From: a virus
IMG/VR virus record: IMGVR_UViG_3300007276_000155
Coordinates: 1 to 33,667 of that record
Reading direction: 5' to 3' (one strand)
Length of the DNA: 33,667 bases
The position numbers and the translations under genes are program-made. Positions within the stretch are counted from its first letter, which is position 1. Each line of letters starts with the position of its first letter. Below the pieces are notes generated by a model that saw only the letters and a program-made list of their open reading frames with translations, did not search any database and was not told where the DNA came from. Shown in pieces: positions 29,553 through 33,667 of this stretch.

Positions 29553-29566
29553 GTTGTGCGCAATTA
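29553..29566 (-). repeat. Closing arm of the second cassette locus
   Basis: Minus strand TAATTGCGCACAAC (29566-29553) is complementary at 13 of 14 positions to the opening arm GTTGTGCGCAGTTA (29734-29721). The stop codon of the 50-residue gene is the first TAA of this arm. Confidence 0.65.
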
Positions 29567-29716
29567 GGAATCCGCTTTAAGAAACCTAATTGAGTCCTCA
29601 TAGCTTTTTATTAGCCTATCGTATGCACGTACAACTATATCATTTTCTTGCTTTGTTTGTTTCTTTTTAGCCAACCACAAGTGCAGTTGCATAAGTTTTA
29701 TTGTAATCCAAGTCAT
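29564..29716 (-). CDS. Cassette gene 10: 50-aa basic protein
   Basis: MTWITIKLMQLHLWLAKKKQ, then ENDIVVRAYDRLIKSYEDSI. Basic/amphipathic helix, no family recognised. It is the single gene of the second cassette locus: opening arm 5 bp before the ATG, stop codon inside the closing arm. Confidence 0.45.
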   Translation of the reverse strand: MTWITIKLMQLHLWLAKKKQTKQENDIVVRAYDRLIKSYEDSIRFLKADS

Positions 29717-29720
29717 AAAA

Positions 29721-29820
29721 TAACTGCGCACAACAAAGGCTAAAAAGCATAGCCATGCGACTTTTTTACATTTAATGAGGCGTAATTACTTGGCTACGCT
29801 TCTTAGCCAAACCGTTACAT
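29721..29820 (-). repeat. Second-locus cassette site with long hairpin
   Basis: Minus strand: ATGTAAC (29820-29814, carrying the stop of the upstream gene), spacer, GGCTAAGAAGCGTAGCCA (29808-29791), loop of 35 nt, TGGCTATGCTTTTTAGCC (29755-29738), TTT, opening arm GTTGTGCGCAGTTA (29734-29721). The 18-bp stem pairs at 16 canonical positions plus two G-T type mismatches. Same arm-hairpin-arm order as in the main array. Confidence 0.65.
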
Positions 29821-29985
29821 TGTTTTTATTAAATTGCTTATTTCTTTACCATGTTCAATTGCTCTTCTAACTGTTCCTTGTGTTATATTATACTGCTCCA
29901 TATAAAAAGAATAAGAGCTTCCATGCCTACGGTAATGATTCCAAATCTCTAACTTTTGATACGGTTTTAAACTAGGCTTTCTCAT
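29815..29985 (-). CDS. Small HTH-like protein, 56 aa
   Basis: Start at 29985 (MRKPSLKPYQKLEIWNHYRR), 1 bp after the previous stop; an ATG at 30003 would overlap the SSB-like gene. HGSSYSFYMEQYNITQGTVR resembles a helix-turn-helix with recognition helix ITQGTVRRAIEHG. The TAA stop lies in TAACGG, the first bases of the cassette site. Probably a resident phage gene next to the insertion point. Confidence 0.5.
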   Translation of the reverse strand: MRKPSLKPYQKLEIWNHYRRHGSSYSFYMEQYNITQGTVRRAIEHGKEISNLIKTM

Positions 29986-29986
29986 A

Positions 29987-30292
29987 TTAAAAAGGTAAGT
30001 CATCAGAATCAGTACTACTATTTATAGCAGATTTGTTTTCTACCTTCTCAGCTATTTTAATAGTTCCATCTGTCCAAAATACTTTGCCATTTCCTACATA
30101 AAACCTTTTCTTTTTTTCTTCCCTTTCTTCTTTAGATTGACTAACATAACTTGATAAGTTTTGTCCGAAATTATTAGTTTCATCTGAAATTGATATTGTT
30201 AAACTTATACCCTTTTCTCCTTTTGATTCTAAGGTTTTTAATATTTGATTTAGGGTTTCTGTCTTAATGTATAATTCTGATAGTACGCTCAT
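29987..30292 (-). CDS. Putative ssDNA-binding/SSB-tail protein
   Basis: 101 residues. Ends in SSTDSDDLPF, closely resembling the acidic C-terminal tip of bacterial SSB (DDDIPF), by which SSB recruits partner proteins. The body is small and beta-rich: ISLTISISDETNNFGQNLSS, basic EEREEKKKRFYVGNGKVFWT, DGTIKIAEK. A classical OB-fold SSB is longer, so it is either a diverged short SSB or a protein that borrows SSB partners. Located beside the exonuclease operon. Confidence 0.55.
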   Translation of the reverse strand: MSVLSELYIKTETLNQILKTLESKGEKGISLTISISDETNNFGQNLSSYVSQSKEEREEKKKRFYVGNGKVFWTDGTIKIAEKVENKSAINSSTDSDDLPF

Positions 30293-30311
30293 TTTTTTGT
30301 TTTTAAATTAA

Positions 30312-30389
30312 TTATCTTGGTTCGTTAAATTCACTTTCAAATATCCAATTATGGAACTTGTCTAGTAGGTAGTTGTATAGCTTTTTCAT
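30312..30389 (-). CDS. Possible 25-aa mini-ORF
   Basis: MKKLYNYLLDKFHNWIFESE, coupled to the previous gene by ATGA overlap and ending 19 bp before the next start. Aromatic and amphipathic. Short, so only weakly supported. Confidence 0.3.
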   Translation of the reverse strand: MKKLYNYLLDKFHNWIFESEFNEPR

Positions 30390-30535
30390 TTCAGATTGCT
30401 TATTACGTTATTGTTTAACTCGATTAGAGTTAGCATTGTCTCAATCTGATTAAGGCTTAAACCCCCAATATGACCTACAAGTACCTTCAATAATTCGTTA
30501 TTCGCTTCTAGTGTTTCTCTTGCTAATTCATTCAT
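30386..30535 (-). CDS. Small helical protein, 49 aa
   Basis: MNELARETLEANNELLKVLV, then LSLNQIETMLTLIELNNNVI. Leu/Asn-rich helix, coiled-coil-like. Overlaps the upstream gene by 8 bp and the mini-ORF by 4 bp. No family. Confidence 0.4.
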   Translation of the reverse strand: MNELARETLEANNELLKVLVGHIGGLSLNQIETMLTLIELNNNVISNLK

Positions 30536-30839
30536 TGCTTATAATTTTTAGTTCACTGTTAATTGATATGCTTACTCCTCTTGCAGCTTCTAGTATTTTC
30601 CTTGTTAGTCTTAATTCGGGTACATGAAAGTCCGCTTCAACCTTTGCCGCTGCATTGCTTTTCTCTGAATTAAATACTATTCCATTCCACTTGTTAAAGG
30701 ATTCAATGTTAATTTTTGTTAGATAATACATATTACTTGATAGGCTTCTGCTTAACTCTCGTAAAGCATCAACACTTTGCCACTCGCCCCCTTCATAAGT
30801 GTTTATTATTGTAGTAATGTCGTCTAGTATTTTATTCAT
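30528..30839 (-). CDS. Hypothetical protein downstream of the exonuclease, 103 aa
   Basis: ATG at 30839 preferred (MNKILDDITTIINTYEGGEW), giving an 8-bp overlap with the exonuclease gene; the ATG at 30884 would overlap by 53 bp. SVDALRELSRSLSSNMYYLT and AAAKVEADFHVPELRLTRKI are helical. Position next to a YqaJ exonuclease suggests an accessory recombination protein; no family recognised. Confidence 0.5.
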   Translation of the reverse strand: MNKILDDITTIINTYEGGEWQSVDALRELSRSLSSNMYYLTKINIESFNKWNGIVFNSEKSNAAAKVEADFHVPELRLTRKILEAARGVSISINSELKIISNE

Positions 30840-31461
30840 TTTGAAGTATTTTAATATCTGATAAAACCAACTCTTTAAAGTCATTCATTCTTGATTCCAT
30901 TCTTTCTATAATGTCTTCGTCCTTATAAACTCGACAAATATAAAGGCGTTTTTCTTCAGGCATTTCAGGACAGTATGAAATAAAATCGCACCATTCCTTT
31001 TTACCTATCCAAATATGACCGTGAATTTGCCACTTATAAGAATTATCTATACCTCCTCTTTTTAATCTAGCCCATTGTGTATTAGGAATTACAGATTTAA
31101 CCTCGATACAGCCACTTTCTCCTACATTACCATCTGGACTATCCCCCAATAAAATAGAGTGCTTAGAGTCTTGTATATTAAAGCCGCCATTTTTTACGCT
31201 GTTGAACGTTTCAATCTCATAAAGATTAATAGCAATTGGTTCAAGCTCTATACCATCATCCATGTAGCTATTCCTAAATCCGCTTCTTTCGTCCCTTTCT
31301 CCTGTTACATATTCTAGTGCAACTCTTTGAGCGTATTTCTTAGCAGGCTCGCCAAAAGCTTTACCCTCATTAGCCATTATTTCGCCAAAATGAGATGAAG
31401 TAGCTTTCTTTAATCTTAAATTAAACCACTCTTCTGTGTTTTGAATAACATCTACGAACAT
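30832..31461 (-). CDS. YqaJ/lambda-exonuclease-like recombination nuclease
   Basis: 209 residues from the ATG at 31461 (MFVDVIQNTEEWFNLRLKKA); an upstream ATG at 31494 adds 11 residues. Signature: TSSHFGEIM, GIELEPIAINLYE, LGDSPDG (Asp107/Asp110), IEVKSV (Glu120, Lys122) and YKWQIHGHIW: the PD-(D/E)XK core of YqaJ viral recombinases. It degrades DNA ends 5'-3' so that an annealing protein can act; the annealase has not been identified here. The 162-residue gene before it overlaps by 10 bp. Confidence 0.8.
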   Translation of the reverse strand: MFVDVIQNTEEWFNLRLKKATSSHFGEIMANEGKAFGEPAKKYAQRVALEYVTGERDERSGFRNSYMDDGIELEPIAINLYEIETFNSVKNGGFNIQDSKHSILLGDSPDGNVGESGCIEVKSVIPNTQWARLKRGGIDNSYKWQIHGHIWIGKKEWCDFISYCPEMPEEKRLYICRVYKDEDIIERMESRMNDFKELVLSDIKILQNE

Positions 31462-31940
31462 AACAACAAGTAGTTTTCTTTTGTTATTACCCAATTTTCT
31501 TCTAAAGATTCAAGATTTGCATTACCTTCTAGCACAGCCATTTTAGCCTGCTCCCATCTCTTGTGATCTGGAGTTAATTTAGGCTTCTTAGTAATTGGCT
31601 TAATAGACCTAATTCTAATGCAATCAATTTCTTCTTTTGTTTTGTTGTCTCTTATTGATGTAACGAATAACTGTATCTTTTCTCCTTCGCTATCTTCCAT
31701 AAACTTTGTGCCTGTAGCTTTTAGTATAGATTGTGCGTTAGTTTGATTGCAAATAAGAGGCTTTACCTTTTCCTTGAATCTAATAACTCTCTTAGCTTCT
31801 GATACGTTTATGATAGGATTCTTTACCTCCTCCCATTTTGCGCTCTCTATTGTTAGTATTAAGTCTTCTCCATTTGGTAAATCCCAATGACCTAAGTAGT
31901 TTTTGTTTGGATTTTGCAACCAATGTGTTTTGTTTTCCAT
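31452..31940 (-). CDS. Hypothetical recombination-operon protein, 162 aa
   Basis: MENKTHWLQNPNKNYLGHWD, ILTIESAKWEEVKNPIINVS, EAKRVIRFKEKVKPLICNQT, and a C-terminal helix (HKRWEQAKMAVLEGNANLES). Beta-rich N-terminal region with a DLPNGEDLILTI segment. This protein usually sits directly upstream of a YqaJ-type exonuclease in Bacteroidota phages and may bind ssDNA or be the annealing partner; that role is inference. Confidence 0.5.
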   Translation of the reverse strand: MENKTHWLQNPNKNYLGHWDLPNGEDLILTIESAKWEEVKNPIINVSEAKRVIRFKEKVKPLICNQTNAQSILKATGTKFMEDSEGEKIQLFVTSIRDNKTKEEIDCIRIRSIKPITKKPKLTPDHKRWEQAKMAVLEGNANLESLEENWVITKENYLLLCS

Positions 31941-31960
31941 CTTGTTTTATTTTGTTCGTA

Positions 31961-31968
31961 CAAATATA
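31961..31968 (-). promoter_or_regulatory. Candidate promoter of the recombination operon
   Basis: TATATTTG followed by TACGAACAA, 21 bp before the ATG at 31940; the same 17-nt string occurs at 18822-18806. The -33 position reads TTC instead of TTG. It starts directly after the stop of the 107-residue gene. Confidence 0.5.
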
Positions 31969-31980
31969 CAGTATTATTAT

Positions 31981-32304
31981 TTAATCGAATCTTATCTTCT
32001 TTGTTAGCTCTTTTTCTACCATTGTCATTTGCTCAATAGTTAAATCTATTTCTTCGTCATCTGTCCACATTTCCATGAAGTCTATGCAAGTACTGTAGCT
32101 TTCATCTTGCACCTCAGCAGGATCATCATGAGTAGCTGCACAATAAGTAGCTTGATAAAGAGCATAAAAGTTAACCGTTATTAAAGCATCCATTGTAGTA
32201 ATTCCTACTTCCTCATTTATTTCAATTTCTTGAAAGTCCGAAGGATTAAATCCTACCTCTACGTTGTGTAGATATTCGCTTAGTTCGCTGTTACTTATTT
32301 GCAT
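31981..32304 (-). CDS. Hypothetical acidic protein, 107 aa
   Basis: Very acidic: MQISNSELSEYLHNVEVGFN; AATHDDPAEVQDESYSTCID; FMEMWTDDEEIDLTIEQMTM. Helical. Acidic small proteins in early phage regions often mimic DNA to block host nucleases; here this is only a possibility. 6 bp after the 84-residue gene. Confidence 0.5.
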   Translation of the reverse strand: MQISNSELSEYLHNVEVGFNPSDFQEIEINEEVGITTMDALITVNFYALYQATYCAATHDDPAEVQDESYSTCIDFMEMWTDDEEIDLTIEQMTMVEKELTKKIRFD

Positions 32305-32310
32305 CTCTTT

Positions 32311-32565
32311 CTAATTTTTAGGTAATCTAATACTATTATTGTAATAACCTGAAGCCTCTTTAAATCCTATTTTAATTGTTGGCTCATTTCTATTATCAAT
32401 ATACTTTATAGGCTGATTCCATTTAGTCCATTTAGTCCATGAATATCCATATCCGTTATACTCTTCAGCTCTAAAGAAAGGGACTCCATCTTTTCTTATT
32501 GCTATACATACAGCACCATCTGTTCTATGATCTATGAAATAATTTGCTTCTTTATTATTTTGCAT
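32311..32565 (-). CDS. Hypothetical protein, 84 aa
   Basis: MQNNKEANYFIDHRTDGAVC, AIRKDGVPFFRAEEYNGYGY, SWTKWTKWNQ. Contains a WTKWTK duplication encoded by a 9-bp tandem repeat (plus strand CATTTAGTC twice). Beta-rich, no family. Overlaps the 44-residue upstream ORF by 11 bp. Confidence 0.45.
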   Translation of the reverse strand: MQNNKEANYFIDHRTDGAVCIAIRKDGVPFFRAEEYNGYGYSWTKWTKWNQPIKYIDNRNEPTIKIGFKEASGYYNNSIRLPKN

Positions 32566-32689
32566 CTCTTTCTAGTTTAAAAATTTGTCGTTTTAATTGT
32601 TTTACCTTTCTTATTGAAGGTTGAGGAGAATCCAAAGCTGAAATTAGCCTTTCCTGTAGTGATTCTAATTCTGTCTTTTCTTGTTTCAT
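32555..32689 (-). CDS. Small coiled-coil protein, 44 aa, first early gene
   Basis: MKQEKTELESLQERLISALD, then SIRKVKQLKRQIFKLERDAK: charged amphipathic helix. About 26 bp downstream of the strong promoter at 32715-32744 and overlapping the next gene by 11 bp, so it leads the early transcript. No family. Confidence 0.5.
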   Translation of the reverse strand: MKQEKTELESLQERLISALDSPQPSIRKVKQLKRQIFKLERDAK

Positions 32690-32714
32690 TTGTCTGTTGT
32701 TTTATTGTTCCGTA

Positions 32715-32744
32715 CAAACATACGAATAAATATTCAATGAACAA
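32715..32744 (-). promoter_or_regulatory. Strong early promoter
   Basis: Minus strand TTG (32744-32742), 19-bp spacer, TATGTTTG (32722-32715): full consensus for the Bacteroidota type promoter. Located behind the terminator of the lysis genes and 26 bp from the first early start codon. Confidence 0.65.
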
Positions 32745-32764
32745 TAGAAAAGTATATAAAATAC

Positions 32765-32793
32765 AAAAGCCCCCTAAATAAATAGAGAGCTTT
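32765..32793 (-). terminator. Terminator after the lysis-like genes
   Basis: Minus strand AAAGCTCTCT and AGGGGGCTTT pair over 10 bp (two G-T pairs) around a 9-nt A/T loop, followed by TGTATTTTATATAC. It separates the late/lysis transcript from the early promoter. Confidence 0.6.
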
Positions 32794-32829
32794 CATAACA
32801 ATTAAACAAGAGAAAACAGAAAAAAATTC

Positions 32830-33126
32830 TTATTCAGTTATACCGGTTAATGATTCTATAATGATATTTAAAGTTTCCATGTCAATTATATCAAAGTAAA
32901 TGAGTAATAGTATTACAGGCGTTGATATGGCTGCTATTAGCCGAGTCTTATCGTGCTTTCCTTGTCCACCTACTTCGCTGTTAAGATTGTCTGTTTTGAT
33001 TTTCTTAACGCCTTCCATTACGCCTGCAAATGCTCCAATGATTGGCTTTGTAGGATCAAATAAAACACCCTTTAAAATTGAGCCAACAAATTTGACTCCT
33101 TTCATTTCCTTAAATTTCTTTTTCAT
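32830..33126 (-). CDS. Single-TM lysis-region protein (holin-like candidate)
   Basis: 98 residues: MKKKFKEMKGVKFVGSILKG, basic/Gly N-terminal half with an amphipathic helix, then one membrane helix (TRLIAAISTPVILLLIYFDI) and a short acidic tail. Follows the DUF5675 gene by 1 bp and is closed by a terminator. Size and placement fit a holin, but the typical two to three TM helices are missing. The other candidates are the proteins at 168-530 and across the join. Confidence 0.5.
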   Translation of the reverse strand: MKKKFKEMKGVKFVGSILKGVLFDPTKPIIGAFAGVMEGVKKIKTDNLNSEVGGQGKHDKTRLIAAISTPVILLLIYFDIIDMETLNIIIESLTGITE

Positions 33127-33127
33127 C

Positions 33128-33550
33128 TTAAATATTATTGATAATTATAATTGCCTTCGTATCAGTTCCCATTACTTTATGAAATGCGTCTACTGTTTTC
33201 TTGCTATTTGTCACATCGTAGTAGCCGTCCCCATCTATATCTGCTCTTGTTTCTCCTAATGCTGTGCATCCGTTTAACTGTCTTGCATAGTTAGCTGAAT
33301 GTATCTTGCATTCGCTTCTATTAGGTATCTCTTTTAATTCCCATAAATCCATACCAAATTTATTAGAGTATTCTAATTCTAATGGATACGCGCCTTCAGG
33401 ATAACAGCTTATGTTTCTCTCATTATCTTGCCAACCTCGCTCAATACATTCTGATTTGAATATAACCGTTCTATCTTCTCCAACTACATAGAATGTACCT
33501 AGAGTTTGTTTGTCGTCTTGAAAGTCTCTATGTATTACAACTGTTTTCAT
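33128..33550 (-). CDS. DUF5675 family protein, probable lysis-region enzyme
   Basis: 140 residues. TLGTFYVVGEDRTVIFKSEC, IERGWQDNERNISCYPEGAY, KIHSANYARQLNGCTALGET and GYYDVTNSKKTVDAFHKVMG follow the DUF5675 pattern, with conserved His/Cys (IHSAN; LNGC). The family is common in Bacteroidota phages, often beside membrane proteins in the lysis region; a peptidoglycan-related activity is suspected there but not proven. Preceded by the end-spanning membrane protein and its own promoter-like box. Confidence 0.65.
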   Translation of the reverse strand: MKTVVIHRDFQDDKQTLGTFYVVGEDRTVIFKSECIERGWQDNERNISCYPEGAYPLELEYSNKFGMDLWELKEIPNRSECKIHSANYARQLNGCTALGETRADIDGDGYYDVTNSKKTVDAFHKVMGTDTKAIIIINNI

Positions 33551-33554
33551 TATA

Positions 33555-33562
33555 CAAATGTA
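33555..33562 (-). promoter_or_regulatory. Candidate promoter of the DUF5675 gene
   Basis: TACATTTG (TAnnTTTG) 5-12 bp before the ATG at 33550, after the stop of the end-spanning gene. -33 region A/T-rich without TTG. The very short distance would give an almost leaderless mRNA. Confidence 0.35.
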
Positions 33563-33576
33563 CTTATTAATATTAA

Positions 33577-33667
33577 TTACCCGAATAAATGAACAACTAT
33601 CGCCTTTAATTCAGTCCAAAACTTAGCAATACCCCCCACGAAACCCCCACCAATACTAACACCCTTA
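33577..33667 (-). CDS. C-terminal part of the end-spanning small TM protein
   Basis: The frame enters from the right edge as GVSIGGGFVGGIAKFWTELK and ends AIVVHLFG before TAA at 33577. The Gly-rich hydrophobic stretch is the membrane segment of the protein whose N-terminal part is at 1-193. The join works in frame only with the 5-bp overlap (CCTTA), not with blunt joining. Confidence 0.55.
   Translation of the reverse strand, partial: KGVSIGGGFVGGIAKFWTELKAIVVHLFG

Noticed and set aside
29508-29601. N-terminal extension of the winged-helix protein to 29601
   Set aside because: It would translate the cassette closing arm and boundary element; the added residues look unrelated to the domain.

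Overview
The window reads as one essentially complete tailed-phage genome of a Bacteroidota host, probably Flavobacteriia. It is AT-rich, genes abut or overlap, and start codons follow A/T-rich leaders rather than Shine-Dalgarno boxes. Promoters carry the Bacteroidota type -7 box TAnnTTTG, three of them with TTG 18-19 bp upstream. Several proteins belong to families typical of Bacteroidota phages (DUF6712-like connector, DUF6291-like replication protein, DUF5675, portal with a C-terminal head-morphogenesis domain). Every gene but one lies on the minus strand. The first and last five bases are identical (CCTTA), and joining them through that overlap restores one ~92-residue ORF across the ends, so the sequence is probably a circular or circularly permuted genome of about 33,662 bp. 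No integrase, transposase, rRNA, tRNA or CRISPR array was seen.

In transcription order (high to low coordinates, then across the join): lysis-like genes (33.6-32.8 kb: DUF5675 protein, one-TM protein); early recombination and replication genes (32.7-23.5 kb: YqaJ-like exonuclease, a protein with an SSB-like acidic tail, a winged-helix protein, DUF6291-like protein, NinG); inside that block a self-contained DNA-modification unit (28.65-26.3 kb: GNAT/Mom-like plus methyltransferase fusion, and a Cys-rich Gp37/Gp68-like partner); a 490-residue structural protein, small genes, terminase small and large subunits (21.4-19.4 kb); neck/tail genes (18.2-7.99 kb) ending in the tape measure; then head genes (7.7-1.9 kb: XkdF-like protease/scaffold, capsid, tube-like protein, portal, connector); a fibre/tip protein and small membrane proteins (1.6 kb to the join). 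Tail genes therefore precede head genes, the reverse of the common order. The one plus-strand gene (7771-7998) is a small HTH protein between the tape measure and the protease, behind three 10-bp-phased direct repeats.

The most unusual part is 14.3-17.7 kb, inserted between a tail-completion gene and a gp10-like gene. It is an array of about nine small cassettes in one orientation, framed upstream by an intrinsic terminator and its own promoter. Junctions carry hairpins with a shared loop (CGTTTTAATG on the transcribed strand, four copies plus one variant), and most cassettes start and end with their own private 7-16 bp inverted repeat. That is the topology expected of integron cassettes with attC sites (R''/L''/loop/L'/R'), but the loop and arm sequences are not classical and no integron integrase is present. 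Cargo includes a beta-class DNA methyltransferase, a DUF3850 protein, a Cys-rich mini-protein and several unknowns. A second one-gene copy of the arrangement lies at 29.55-29.82 kb. Both loci end in the same ~25-bp element, which then leads into a resident phage gene. This looks like an integron-like or hairpin-bounded cassette system exchanging small cargo genes in a phage.
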